From an uncultured Paracoccaceae bacterium (GTDB lineage: Bacteria; Pseudomonadota; Alphaproteobacteria; Rhodobacterales; Rhodobacteraceae), in NCBI GenBank assembly GCA_947502145.1, contig CANMYO010000001.1:744001-808000 (forward strand): a stretch of 64,000 bases of DNA. The letters are read 5' to 3'. The position numbers and the translations under genes were made by a program. Under the pieces are notes generated by a model, which was not told the origin of the DNA, searched no databases, and saw only the letters and a program-made list of their open reading frames with translations. This document shows positions 1 to 10,045 of this stretch, one piece after another (within the stretch, counting starts at the first letter, position 1; every line of letters starts with the position of its first letter).

Positions 1-1
1 A

Positions 2-826
2 CTTATCCGGGTTGCTGATCTTCCCGCGCGGTTGGCGCATATCGCCCTAAGGGATATCCCCGGCATTTCAGAGGGCATGGAATCGCGGCTGAGCGCCGCT
101 GGCATCTTTGATTTTCGCGCACTTTGGGCGATCGCGCCGAAACAGGCGCGAGCGATATGGCACAGCGTTGAAGGCGAACGGTTCTGGAATGAATTGCACG
201 GGCAACATGCCGAACGGGAGCCCACACAAAAGCGCATGTTTGGCCATAGCCGCATGTTGCTTGCCGATTGGCGCACTCCGGAAAAGGTCGCCATGTGCGC
301 CCGACAGCTGACGATGGGGGCTGCGCGGCGTTTGCGCCGGGCTGACATGCGCGCCACAAAGATGACGCTGGGGTTCAAGGGCGGTGGATATGGACGTCGC
401 GCGCGCAGCAAGAAGGATGTTCTGCGGTGGCAATGGGATAGATCTTTCCTGCCTGCCCGCGATGATCACACGTTTCTGGCGGCATTGGCGCAGGGCCTGG
501 ACGCAGCGCGGAGCGCTGTGGGGTTTGCCCCGCGATCCGTCAGCGTGATGCTGCACGGGCTCACGGACGATTTTCAGATCACCCATGATCTGTTTCGCAC
601 GCCTTCGGCCCCCGATCAGATCGCCACAACCAAGTGGGAGGCGGTCAGTGATGTGATGGACAGTTTACGCAGGCAACATGGGCCGGAGGCGATTACTCTG
701 GGTGTGCAGGATGATGTTCCGGGGGGTTATCTTGGGGCCAAGATCGCGTTTGGGCGAATCCCGGATCAGGCTGATTTTGGCAATGATCCCGTGGCGGATG
801 CGGATACGCATTTCTGTTCGCTGTAA
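2..826 (+). CDS. Y-family DNA polymerase (DinB/UmuC-like), C-terminal part, 5' end outside window
   Basis: Frame stays open to the window edge (LIRVADLPARLAHIALRDIPGISEGMESRLSAAGI, HhH-like) followed by a little-finger-like region (KRMFGHSRMLLADWRTPEKV...RRLRRADMRATKMTL). Confidence 0.75.
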   Translation, partial: LIRVADLPARLAHIALRDIPGISEGMESRLSAAGIFDFRALWAIAPKQARAIWHSVEGERFWNELHGQHAEREPTQKRMFGHSRMLLADWRTPEKVAMCARQLTMGAARRLRRADMRATKMTLGFKGGGYGRRARSKKDVLRWQWDRSFLPARDDHTFLAALAQGLDAARSAVGFAPRSVSVMLHGLTDDFQITHDLFRTPSAPDQIATTKWEAVSDVMDSLRRQHGPEAITLGVQDDVPGGYLGAKIAFGRIPDQADFGNDPVADADTHFCSL

Positions 827-1024
827 TCAGCGGGTCTGCTGCAACTGCGGGGCGTTGGATCGCACGTTCACCCCCAACCGCCCCATGTGCCGTGGCCGAT
901 GTCGGTTGAGGTCTTGCCAACGCCGACCCGGCTGCCACGATGAACGGCTGACGTGGTGTTGAGCGTGCCACTGTCAGGCCTTTCAGAATGAAAGCCCCGA
1001 CAGCTGTGAGACGTTATCCCGCGA

Positions 1025-1050
1025 ACCGCGCCAGTCCTAGTTGGCGCGGT
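1025..1050. terminator. Possible hairpin between the polymerase gene and the TRAP operon
   Basis: ACCGCGCCA (1025-1033) / TGGCGCGGT (1042-1050), a perfect 9-bp inverted repeat; no clear T-tract. Confidence 0.4.
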
Positions 1051-1092
1051 CATTTACTGGCAGGTTCCTTTGCAACAGGCACCTCGCTGCCT

Positions 1093-2397
1093 TTACGAAA
1101 ACGCCATCTCGGGCAGGAACGTAGCGATCGCGGGAATGAACAGGATCATGATCAATGTGATGACCTCGACCTGCAGGAACCACCAGATGCCGCCGAAGAT
1201 CTCTTTCAAAGAGAACGATGGCGCGACGCCTTTCAGGACAAAGGCGTTCAGCCCGACAGGAGGTGTGATCAGGCCGATCTCAAGCGTCTTGACGACAACA
1301 ATCGCAAGCCAGATGGGATGCGCACCAAGTGCGATCAGTGGCGGCACGAAAATCGGAACCGTCAGGAACATCACGGACACCGGGTCAACCATACAGCCCA
1401 GCACCAGCAACAAGAGCACGTAGATGCAAACGATCCCCATCATGGACATGTCCAGATTGATGATGAAACCCGAAACCGCGCCGGATGCGCCGCTTACCGC
1501 GAGGTAGGACGAGAATATCAGGGCACCCACAAGGATGATGAAGATCACGGATGTCGTTTGAGCCGTATCAAGAAAGACCTCTTTCAGGACAGCAAATGAC
1601 AACCGGTTCCGTAAGAGAGCGATCAGGAAAGCGCCAACTGCGCCAATGGCCCCGGCTTCTGTTGGCGTGATGATACCGGCGTAAATCCCACCGATGACGA
1701 CGCCGCCCAGGGTGAGAAAGCTCCAGACGCCTTTCAGGGACTCAAGGCGCTCTGCCATCGAGGCTTTCGGCAAAGCCGGCGCCATTTCGGGGTTCCGGCT
1801 GACCCGGACGTAGATCATGACCAGATAGGCGACTGCGGTCAGCAAACCGGGCAGAATTCCAGCGACCAGCAGCTTCGGAATCGATTCCCGTGCGATGATC
1901 CCATAAACGATAAGATTGATGCTGGGCGGGATCATCCCCGCCAATGTCCCAACCGTGGCCACACAGCCTGCCGCCAGCTTGCGGTTGACCTTGAGGCGTA
2001 ACATCTCTGGTATCGCGACCCGCCCGAACACCGCCGTTGACGACGTCGTAGAGCCCGAACAGGCCGCAAAGGCGACCGCGGCAACGGTGGTTGCAAACAC
2101 CACACTGCCTTTCAAGTGGCCCAGCCAGGCGCGTGCGGCGCGATAAATGTCCTGTGTGATGCCGGCTTTGGCCGCGACATGCCCCATGAGCAGGAAAAGC
2201 GGCACCGCGCTAAGCGCGTAGCCGGACCCGATGTCGAACAGGCGACCGCCGATGGTATCAAGCGTGATTGTGGTGCCACGAATGAACGCAAAGCCCAAGG
2301 CGCCTGACAAGAGCAGCGAAATCCCGACCGGTACACGCATGACCATAAGAAAGGCCACCATCCCGATCACGATTGGCAACTGAAGGGATTCAATCAT
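1093..2397 (-). CDS. TRAP transporter large permease (DctM family)
   Basis: 434 aa, multi-TM, DctM-like motifs (LLMGHVAAKAGI, GSTTSSTAVFGRVAIPEM, LGCMVDPVSVMFLTVPIFVPP). Confidence 0.93.
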   Translation of the reverse strand: MIESLQLPIVIGMVAFLMVMRVPVGISLLLSGALGFAFIRGTTITLDTIGGRLFDIGSGYALSAVPLFLLMGHVAAKAGITQDIYRAARAWLGHLKGSVVFATTVAAVAFAACSGSTTSSTAVFGRVAIPEMLRLKVNRKLAAGCVATVGTLAGMIPPSINLIVYGIIARESIPKLLVAGILPGLLTAVAYLVMIYVRVSRNPEMAPALPKASMAERLESLKGVWSFLTLGGVVIGGIYAGIITPTEAGAIGAVGAFLIALLRNRLSFAVLKEVFLDTAQTTSVIFIILVGALIFSSYLAVSGASGAVSGFIINLDMSMMGIVCIYVLLLLVLGCMVDPVSVMFLTVPIFVPPLIALGAHPIWLAIVVVKTLEIGLITPPVGLNAFVLKGVAPSFSLKEIFGGIWWFLQVEVITLIMILFIPAIATFLPEMAFS

Positions 2398-2957
2398 TGT
2401 ACAGTCTCATTTTCAGTGGCCTCTAACGGGGCGTTTTCGTCCTTTGCCGCTTCTTCAAGCAGCACATCATTTGTCAGCAGGTTGATCAGCTGGGTCAGAA
2501 AGCGCAGCGCAAACAGCGCCAGCCCGACGGGTATTCCGGCCCGCGCCCACCATGTCTTGACCTCAATGATACCAAGCACCGTGTCGCCCATGGCATAAGC
2601 GCTCCAGGCGGATATGGCGCTTGTCCAGGTCAGTGCTGCGAAAAACGCGAATGCGATCATGAGATAGACCGCCTGCACAAACTTCCGCGCGCTGCGGGGA
2701 ATGTGATCATAAAGGATGCCAACGGTGATATGGGCATCGCGGCGTTGCGAGAACCCCAGCCCTAGGTAGATCAGGTAGACAAACATCAGGCTGACGTATT
2801 CGTACGACCCCGGCACGCTGATTTTGAACAGTGCCCTTGCCAGCACCTCAAGCACGGTGATCGTCATCATCGTTGCGACGGCCATGGCAGAGACGTAGCA
2901 GGCGATTTCCTCTAGCTTTCTTTGCAACCATGAGCCGGTATTGGCTGAGCTTACCAT
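2394..2957 (-). CDS. TRAP transporter small permease (DctQ family)
   Basis: 187 aa; start overlaps the DctM gene by 4 bp; four TM-like segments; VPGSYEYVSLMFVYLIYLGLGFSQRRDAHITV. Confidence 0.9.
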   Translation of the reverse strand: MVSSANTGSWLQRKLEEIACYVSAMAVATMMTITVLEVLARALFKISVPGSYEYVSLMFVYLIYLGLGFSQRRDAHITVGILYDHIPRSARKFVQAVYLMIAFAFFAALTWTSAISAWSAYAMGDTVLGIIEVKTWWARAGIPVGLALFALRFLTQLINLLTNDVLLEEAAKDENAPLEATENETVQ

Positions 2958-3145
2958 CGACGCATCCCTCCCTCGAAAACCTAGCCATTCGGTTAGGTGA
3001 CAGATTTTGCAATCTGCACCGAACTTACCGAATTTCTAAGTTTCTGCAGTGTTTTTATACTGTTGCGCCGCCCACAACCTTACCAGCTGTTACAGGCGGC
3101 GCCTTTGGTGATCAGATTGATCCAAGACCTTGTGAGGTCGGGATC

Positions 3146-4162
3146 TTAGCCACCGTGCTTTTTCAGGATCGTCAGGAAGTCGTCGAGAACGGCTTGACCG
3201 GGCAGCCCATCAGCTTCGCGTGCATCCACCCAGCTCTGCCAGGCAGCGTCGCGCACGCCGTCCATCTCGGCCTGTGCAGCAGGTTCCAGGTTCACAACTT
3301 CTGTCAGTTCGGTCAAGGCGGCATGCGCTTCGACTTCGGCTTCTTCAAGAAGGTTGCGGGCCTGCGCCACAGTTTCGTTGCCAACCTCAACCATCACCTG
3401 CTGGACGTCCTCAGGAAGAGAATTCCAGGTGTCAAGATTGATCGACACGGGCATCGGGAAGTAGAACCAGTCAACATCGTCCCAGTAGCTGAAAATTTCC
3501 CCGAAACCAAATGCATAGGCATCCGCTGGCGCACCGATGATCGCTGCCGTCACAACCTTGCGTTCTGCAGCCGCAGGCAGTTCGCCCCACGGAATACCGT
3601 AAACGGTGATGCCCAGTTCTTTCAGGATTTCAGCAGCACCACCGTGCGCGCGAACTTTTGCGTCCCGCAGATCGTCAATTGTGCGGATTGGGTCATGTGA
3701 CAGCAGCTGAATGGATCCCCACTGACCGGGGAACAGATACTTTTGGTTCATCGCGGTGAATTCAGCTTCGACCGTTGGTGTCTTGAACAGCTCGTGACCG
3801 GCCTGCGCGTGGGCCATCGGGTTGTCTGTCATGAACGGCAGCGATGTCACATTCGCGAGCGGGAAGAGGCCCGGGTTATAGACCGGAGAAAACTCGCCCA
3901 TATCAAACGCGCCAACCTTGATATTCTCAGGTTGACCAGCAAGCTTGCCTAGCGCGCCACCAAAAATCCGGGTGAACGTGACCTGTCCTTCGGTGCGCCG
4001 TTCGACTTCGTCCATGAACCAGCGGGTCGCCAGGTTTGACGGGCCAACACCTGTAAATGCGTGATATTTAATGTCGATCTCTTCTGCCATGGACGTCGCT
4101 GGCATCGTCAGCGTTGTTGCAGCAAGCAAAGCGCTCGCGCATAGCGTTTTTATGAGTTTCAT
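3146..4162 (-). CDS. TRAP transporter substrate-binding protein (DctP family)
   Basis: Signal peptide MKLIKTLCASALLAATTLTMPATSMAEE; DctP-like body; start refined from ORF start 4198 to 4162. Confidence 0.9.
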   Translation of the reverse strand: MKLIKTLCASALLAATTLTMPATSMAEEIDIKYHAFTGVGPSNLATRWFMDEVERRTEGQVTFTRIFGGALGKLAGQPENIKVGAFDMGEFSPVYNPGLFPLANVTSLPFMTDNPMAHAQAGHELFKTPTVEAEFTAMNQKYLFPGQWGSIQLLSHDPIRTIDDLRDAKVRAHGGAAEILKELGITVYGIPWGELPAAAERKVVTAAIIGAPADAYAFGFGEIFSYWDDVDWFYFPMPVSINLDTWNSLPEDVQQVMVEVGNETVAQARNLLEEAEVEAHAALTELTEVVNLEPAAQAEMDGVRDAAWQSWVDAREADGLPGQAVLDDFLTILKKHGG

Positions 4163-4441
4163 TTGAGTTCCTCTCCCTTTTGACACTCTCAATTTCAAGA
4201 ACCGAAGGGCCTTGCCCTTACATGGTGATCAAGCGGCCCCCTGATCTTTTCCTCCGTGCCGCATGTTCACCGACTATTTTCAGCTCCTATTGAAGGATTA
4301 ACTTTGTGTGAACGCGACAGCTACAGGGGATCACGCCCGGAAATTGCGGAAACCCGCACCGTTGGCGAGCACATCCGCACCGCGCTTTCGTATGCGTGCA
4401 AAATATCGCGGACGGTTGCGTATCTGGCTGAGCGGTCATGA

Positions 4442-4897
4442 TCACTTTCTCACCCAGCTTTCCTGGATGTCGCATCCTGCGCGGCGCAGCAAGACGGATA
4501 CCGGGCATTTTTCGCCGGTGATCCGCTGAAGCTCTGCTATTTTTTCGTCACTTGCATCCGTGTCCAATATCACCTTCAGCTCGATCACCGGGAATGGACT
4601 TTCAATCTCTGCCTTCCCGAACACGCCGCGGGTATCGAAGTGGCCACAGATCTCCACCTCCATGCCGCGCAGTTTGATCTTGAGCAGCCCAGCCACGAAA
4701 TTCGCGATCACATTTGTGCAGCCCGAGAAGGAAGACAGCATGGTTTCCAAGGGTGTCGCAAAAAGATCGGTGCCGCCGCGCTCTGGTGGTTCATCGGTCG
4801 TCACGACTTTGCCCCGCGCGACCATCTCGGTGCGCGCATGGGACAGAGAGCGGCCTTTCACATCAATTTTAAACAGATCTGGCATGACATGTGCCAT
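4442..4897 (-). CDS. OsmC family protein
   Basis: 151 aa; DEPPERGGTDLFATPLETMLSSFSGCTNVIA and ...ITGEKCPVSVLLRRA, matching OsmC/Ohr cysteine motifs. Confidence 0.85.
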   Translation of the reverse strand: MAHVMPDLFKIDVKGRSLSHARTEMVARGKVVTTDEPPERGGTDLFATPLETMLSSFSGCTNVIANFVAGLLKIKLRGMEVEICGHFDTRGVFGKAEIESPFPVIELKVILDTDASDEKIAELQRITGEKCPVSVLLRRAGCDIQESWVRK

Positions 4898-5170
4898 TGG
4901 TATCTCCTAAGTGCTTCAGTTCTTTTGAATTCGTAGAAACCTGATTCCGGCGGGATTTGGATTTCTGCTCTCGCCGGCCTTGTGATCAAACCGCAATCGG
5001 CCGCTTTGCATTCACCAGCAACGGGATGTTGAGTCTGCCATAATGGGAGAACGTGGCGCTCAACACCCGTTGCTGACTATCAGGCAATCGCCGGACCATG
5101 TGGTCACAATTGGCCCTGGCGATACCGTCATGCTGCGCGCGCCTAAAGTCCGGCGCAGGGCAGATAGCTG

Positions 5171-6061
5171 TCAAAACAATGGAAGACCCGGTGTTTTGAC
5201 TTTGATGCGGTAAACAGACGTGGATGACGTGAAATAGAGATCTGTCAGATCATCCCCGCCCCAGGCAAAATTCGCGGTGAACTCAGCCATGCGGATCACG
5301 CCCAGCGTGGTCCCGTCGGGCGCAATCACGTGCACGCCCCCCGGTCCGGTGCAATAAACGTTGCCCTTGCTGTCGATCTTCATCCCGTCGGGGTGCCCTT
5401 CGCCCTCCCCTGTTGTGACCTCGACCCAGACGTCGCCGCCCGAAGCAGAGCCATCCGCGGCAATGTCAAACTTGCGGATATGCTTGCGCTCTGTGTCGTT
5501 GACAAAGAGCGTGTTGTGATCAAGCGAGAAACACAGCCCGTTGGGTTGGGCAAAATCATCAGTCAGCTGGGTGATTTCCTTGCCATCAGGTGTCACGCAG
5601 TAGACGCCCTGCGCACCCATTTCGAGCTCTCTCTCGACGCCGAAATAATCCATCCGCCCATAGGTCGGGTCGGTAAAGTAGATCAGCCCGTCATTGCGCA
5701 CGACGATGTCGTTTGGGCTGTTCAATTCCTTGCCGTTGTAGTGGGTCGCAAGGGTTGTGACGGTGCCATCATGCTCGGTCCGGGTGACGGAACTGGTGGC
5801 GTGCTGGCAGGTCAGCATGCGCCCTTCGGCATCGTATGTGTTCCCATTGCCCATGTTGCTGGGTTCGCGGAAAGACGACAGGTTGCCGCCTGAATCCAGG
5901 CGGAACAATTGATTGCCCGGAATGTCGGAGAACGTCAGGTGCTTTTCCTGCGGATGCCAGATGGGGCCTTCCGTAAACAGAAAGTCCCCTGCTACTTTTT
6001 CAAGCGTCGCATCAGGATCCACGATTGCGTGCATCCCGTCTTGGCGAATTTCGATACTCAC
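5171..6061 (-). CDS. SMP-30/gluconolactonase/LRE family protein
   Basis: 296 aa; EGPIWHPQEKHLTFSDIPGNQLFR, NGLCFSLDHNTLFVNDTERKHIRKFD, GHPDGMKIDSKGNVYCTGPGGVHV. Confidence 0.93.
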   Translation of the reverse strand: MSIEIRQDGMHAIVDPDATLEKVAGDFLFTEGPIWHPQEKHLTFSDIPGNQLFRLDSGGNLSSFREPSNMGNGNTYDAEGRMLTCQHATSSVTRTEHDGTVTTLATHYNGKELNSPNDIVVRNDGLIYFTDPTYGRMDYFGVERELEMGAQGVYCVTPDGKEITQLTDDFAQPNGLCFSLDHNTLFVNDTERKHIRKFDIAADGSASGGDVWVEVTTGEGEGHPDGMKIDSKGNVYCTGPGGVHVIAPDGTTLGVIRMAEFTANFAWGGDDLTDLYFTSSTSVYRIKVKTPGLPLF

Positions 6062-6291
6062 GACCCGGCCCTCAGTTCTTTCACCCGCTGCCCGCCCGCA
6101 AACCAGTCGGTTTCGTCGACTTCATCAAAGGTGACCCAGACATTCTCTTTCGGAATGCCCGCCGCCTCTGCAATCGAGTCTGTCACGGCGGTCTGAACCT
6201 TGGCCTTGATCCCTTCCGGATCGTGCTCAATAACCTGTTTCACGAGCCTGATATTCACAAACGGCATCGATTTCCTCCTCTGGGTAAGCAA
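6058..6291 (-). CDS. Tautomerase family protein (4-oxalocrotonate tautomerase-like)
   Basis: 77 aa; MPFVNIRLVKQVIEHDPEGIKAKVQTAVTDSIAEAAGIPKENVWVTFDEV; start overlaps the SMP-30 gene end by 4 bp. The MPFV start is internal to the called ORF. Confidence 0.8.
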   Translation of the reverse strand: MLTQRRKSMPFVNIRLVKQVIEHDPEGIKAKVQTAVTDSIAEAAGIPKENVWVTFDEVDETDWFAGGQRVKELRAGS

Positions 6292-6421
6292 CGTCTTTGC
6301 GACAGCCGCTTGGGTCCTTGTCTGTGCAGGCTAGACCGGTCGGCGGCCCAGAGATGCGTCGGCACACGCAACAAATGCGCGGAGACACACAGCAAATTTT
6401 GCGGCTTCCCGCAACGCAGGT

Positions 6422-7153
6422 TTACCCCTGTTGACGCCCCATCCAGACGCGCAGGTTTTCTTCCTCTTTGCGCAGGGCATCCGCGTTCAGAATCCCCTGC
6501 GTCAGCGCAATCGAAATTGCCCGCGTCCGAGAGTTGAAGGTGGGCCCCCAGGCCCCGGTTGACATGTCGCCCTTGTCCAGCCCAAGCTTTTGATAAAGAT
6601 GCTGTAATCGGCTTTGCGCGCCCCGCAGGGAGACATTGCGCCGCGCCGCCATCGCCTTGTCGGTGAGCCCCAGGCACAGGTCCACGAGCGCTTCGTATTC
6701 CAGTTCACTCAGCCCCAAGAGCCGATCTTCTGCCCTTTGCTGCACGCCGCGCACTTCGCGGTCGATCACGCACTGCTCTGCAACGAAGACCCCCTGAAGG
6801 GCCAGTTGCAATTGTTCAGCCGGCGCGGATTTGAGGATGTAGCCGTAAACAGCAGCACTGGGCACGATCTTGGTGATCCCGCGGATATAGGCCTCTTCGG
6901 TGTAGTTTGACCAAAACAGGATCTTGGTGCTGGGTTTTCTGGCCCAGATTTTCTTGGCCACTTCTACGCCGGTCATACGCGGCATCTGCAAATCCAGCAC
7001 GACAGAATCGTAATCGGCGGTGTCAAATTCGTGGATCGCCTCTGCGCCGTCCTCGGCCATGGTCAAAGCGTCCATATCCGACAGGGTATTGCGCGCCACT
7101 TTCTCAACGAACGCGCGGTGCAATTTGTCATCTTCGGCAATCAATAGTCGCAT
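6422..7153 (-). CDS. Response regulator, NarL/LuxR-type
   Basis: Receiver domain (MRLLIAEDDKLHRAFVEK...SVVLDLQMPRMTGVEVAKK) plus a C-terminal LuxR-like HTH (LSELEYEALVDLCLGLTDKAMAARRNVSLRGAQSRLQHLYQKLG). Confidence 0.88.
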   Translation of the reverse strand: MRLLIAEDDKLHRAFVEKVARNTLSDMDALTMAEDGAEAIHEFDTADYDSVVLDLQMPRMTGVEVAKKIWARKPSTKILFWSNYTEEAYIRGITKIVPSAAVYGYILKSAPAEQLQLALQGVFVAEQCVIDREVRGVQQRAEDRLLGLSELEYEALVDLCLGLTDKAMAARRNVSLRGAQSRLQHLYQKLGLDKGDMSTGAWGPTFNSRTRAISIALTQGILNADALRKEEENLRVWMGRQQG

Positions 7154-7181
7154 TGCGTGTCCTGAAATTTGGGGTTTCTGA

Positions 7182-8648
7182 TCATAGCGCCAAGACCTCG
7201 ACCGCGGTCTTGCCCGCTGATAGGGGCACGGTGATTTCGACGCATGTGCCCTGCGGATTGGTCAGCCGCGCGAACGTCACAGTTGCCGAAATCAAATCAG
7301 CCCGCGTCTTGATGTTGCTGATGCCGCGTTCTGAGCGCAGATCGGACGTGGATATACCCGTGCCGCTGTCGACGATTGTCACAACCATTTCGTCTCCGAC
7401 CCGCGTGATCCGCACGCAAATGGAGTCACATTCTGCGTGTTTCAACGCATTATTCACCGCCTCTTGGACGATCCGGAACATGGCTGTGCGCACCGTGTCC
7501 TGCAAGGCGTCCATCTGGCCGTCTGATTGGTCCTGCACCTGCATCGCTATCTTGCGGCGCATGTGTTTCTGGCAACGCTGCATATGCGCTTCGACCGCTT
7601 CGCAGTAGCCAAACAACTGCAAAACGCCGGGTTTCATGTTTTCAACGATGCCCCGCAGTTCATCGAGGCAATTGTCGAGCTCATCCTGAAGCACGGCAAT
7701 TTCCTTTTGCGCCGCCGCAGAACCACCGTCGATCCGCGACATGCGCCGGCGTATCCGCGCCAGATCTGCCAGCGTTTGATCATGCAGGTCCATACCAAGG
7801 CGCTGGCGTTCCCGTTCCATGCCTTCGGTCAGCCGTAGCGCGCCCAGACGCAACGCCTGTTCGCGCCCCGTAGCCTCCAATTCGGAGACGGCAGAATCCT
7901 TGGCTTCCTTGGCGCGTTCCAGCGCAAACAGAAACGCCGCAACAAGATCGGCTGCCCCTTGCGCCAGTGCCACGAGATCGCCGGTATAAAAATTCGACTT
8001 GTGGCTGGAGATCGCAAGTGACCCGATCAGTTCCCCCTGCACCCGCAGGGGCACGACAATGCGGCTGTGCAAATTGGCATCAAACAACGGCTTGCTGTCT
8101 GACCCTTCGAAATGAAACCGCGGGTCTGTCCAGGCATCATCGGTCAGAATATAGGGCGTGTCCCCGCGCAACACATCGCGGATCGGGCTGTTTGCTGTCG
8201 GCTTGGAAGGGTTTTGCGTTTGCCCCCAATCTGTGTGAATTCGCGCTTCGTAGCACATCTGCGTCCCGGACGGATGCAACAGGACGATGTCCAGATGGTC
8301 GTGCGCGATCAATGCGCGCAGTCGGTTGGCAAAGTTTTCCAACACCAATTCGTAATCCGTTTGCCCGGCAATGGCCTGCGCAATCGACAGGTAACAATCC
8401 AGAGCCTCACCCGCATTTGGCATCAGTGCAGCCACCCCCTCTTCGGGCATTTCCAGGTGAGCATACTCGGTTTTTTGCTTCAAATTCGCCTCTTGCCAAA
8501 ATCCTGGGGTTTGACCCTCAGCGTTGCTGTCGCCCCGATTGAATAGACCAGACACAGAGCCTTGGGGCCTGGGTCGCTGCGCTGTCAGCCTTGCAATGCC
8601 AGGGTCTTGTACCTTGTGATGCGCATGCAGCCCTTGAGTGACACACAC
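7182..8648 (-). CDS. GAF-domain sensor histidine kinase (HisKA_3/HATPase_c)
   Basis: GAF-like region, EGMERERQRLGMDLHDQTLADLARIRRR (HisKA_3), and IVQEAVNNALKHAECD...RGISNIKTRADLI. The true start is probably internal (MPEEGVAALMPNAG). Confidence 0.88.
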   Translation of the reverse strand: MCVTQGLHAHHKVQDPGIARLTAQRPRPQGSVSGLFNRGDSNAEGQTPGFWQEANLKQKTEYAHLEMPEEGVAALMPNAGEALDCYLSIAQAIAGQTDYELVLENFANRLRALIAHDHLDIVLLHPSGTQMCYEARIHTDWGQTQNPSKPTANSPIRDVLRGDTPYILTDDAWTDPRFHFEGSDSKPLFDANLHSRIVVPLRVQGELIGSLAISSHKSNFYTGDLVALAQGAADLVAAFLFALERAKEAKDSAVSELEATGREQALRLGALRLTEGMERERQRLGMDLHDQTLADLARIRRRMSRIDGGSAAAQKEIAVLQDELDNCLDELRGIVENMKPGVLQLFGYCEAVEAHMQRCQKHMRRKIAMQVQDQSDGQMDALQDTVRTAMFRIVQEAVNNALKHAECDSICVRITRVGDEMVVTIVDSGTGISTSDLRSERGISNIKTRADLISATVTFARLTNPQGTCVEITVPLSAGKTAVEVLAL

Positions 8649-9000
8649 GTCCCCGGGTCAGCACAAGTGCCAGCCCTACATCTGATATTTCTCCGCAAGA
8701 GCGGCCCCGCTGCCCAAGTCTGATTTTCGCGCCAAAATGTCTAACGGGATGAAGTTTGCGAGAACCCAACCGATAACCGCAATCGAACGCGTGATCCTCC
8801 GGCTTCTCTCTTTCTTTCAAATCCTTAACGACCTGTTTTGAATAATACGGATGCGGAATGGCCAGAAACTGCCAAGTGCGCAGTATTTTTGCGGGAACCC
8901 GCAAAAGGGCGCTGACGGTGGGACGGATACCGCAGCACCGTGGACTATGCTCTCATGGACAATGGCGCTGACCATTGGCTTATCGTCTTGTTGCCGCAGA

Positions 9001-10026
9001 TTACGTGTCGGCGCGCGGGGCGGCGGTACTGTCGCGGACAATCAATTCCGGTGTGATGATCATCGGGTCTTTTGCACCCGGCTGATCCTCCAGAACGGCG
9101 ATGAGCTTGCGCGCGGCCAGCTTGCCCCATTCCCGGCGCGGCAAGCGGATGGAAGACAGACCCGGATTGAATACGGCCGAATAGGGCATATCGTCATATC
9201 CTATGACAGAAATATCCGTTGGCACGCGCAACCCCGCTTTCCACAGCCCGTGCAACAGGCCGGTTGCAGTTTCGTCGTTGTGTACGAAAACGGCTGTGGG
9301 CAGATTGCCCGACGCAACAAGGTTACGCGCGGCACTTTGTCCAAACTCAATTGATAGGTCGCCAAAAATGCGGCGTTCGTCTTGCGGATCAATGCCGACT
9401 TTCAAGAGCGCATCGCGAAAGCCAAGATAGCGGCGCTCGAACTGGGGTATGTTGAGAGATCCGCAGACCTGCACGATATTGGTGTGCCCCAACCCTATCA
9501 GGTGTTCAGCCGCAAGGCGCCCGCCCAGTTCGTCACCGGTACGCACGGTCGGCAATTCCAGCTCGCGGTGACCGCCGCAGGAGACCAATGGCGGGCCGGA
9601 ATAGATGCCCTGATCGTCGCTGGGCAGCAGGTCTTCGGGAATGCTGAGCGTATTCAGGATCATCCCACCCGCCTGATTCATCAACAGCATGTCGGTATAG
9701 ATGCGCTCCGTCTCCGTATCCCCTGAGGTGTCGCCGATCAGAACGGCATAGCCGTGTAGACGCGCCTCTTCTTCGATGCCCTTAAAGAAGGAGGCAAAGA
9801 AGGCGTTGGTAATATCGGACACCAAGACCAGGAGCGTCTTGGAACTGCCGCGACGCAATTCGGCGGCGGCCTGATTGGCGCGGTAGCCTATCCGTTTCAT
9901 GGCATCAAAAACCGCGTCACGTGTCTGCGGCTTAACGTCGTCAGGTTTGGACATGGCGCGCGAGACAGTTGCGATCGAGACTCCCGCCTCGCGTGCCACG
10001 TCCTTTACCGTCGGTTTCTTTGCCAT
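9001..10026 (-). CDS. LacI family transcriptional regulator
   Basis: MAKKPTVKDVAREAGVSIATVSRAMSKPDDVKPQTRDAVFDAMKRIGYRANQAA plus a periplasmic-binding-like sensor; start refined to 10026. Confidence 0.95.
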   Translation of the reverse strand: MAKKPTVKDVAREAGVSIATVSRAMSKPDDVKPQTRDAVFDAMKRIGYRANQAAAELRRGSSKTLLVLVSDITNAFFASFFKGIEEEARLHGYAVLIGDTSGDTETERIYTDMLLMNQAGGMILNTLSIPEDLLPSDDQGIYSGPPLVSCGGHRELELPTVRTGDELGGRLAAEHLIGLGHTNIVQVCGSLNIPQFERRYLGFRDALLKVGIDPQDERRIFGDLSIEFGQSAARNLVASGNLPTAVFVHNDETATGLLHGLWKAGLRVPTDISVIGYDDMPYSAVFNPGLSSIRLPRREWGKLAARKLIAVLEDQPGAKDPMIITPELIVRDSTAAPRADT

Positions 10027-10045
10027 GCGCATTACATTCAACCGG

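Noticed and set aside
988-1599. 203-aa plus-strand ORF rich in Asp/Arg/His
   Set aside because: Antisense to the DctM gene; biased shadow composition.
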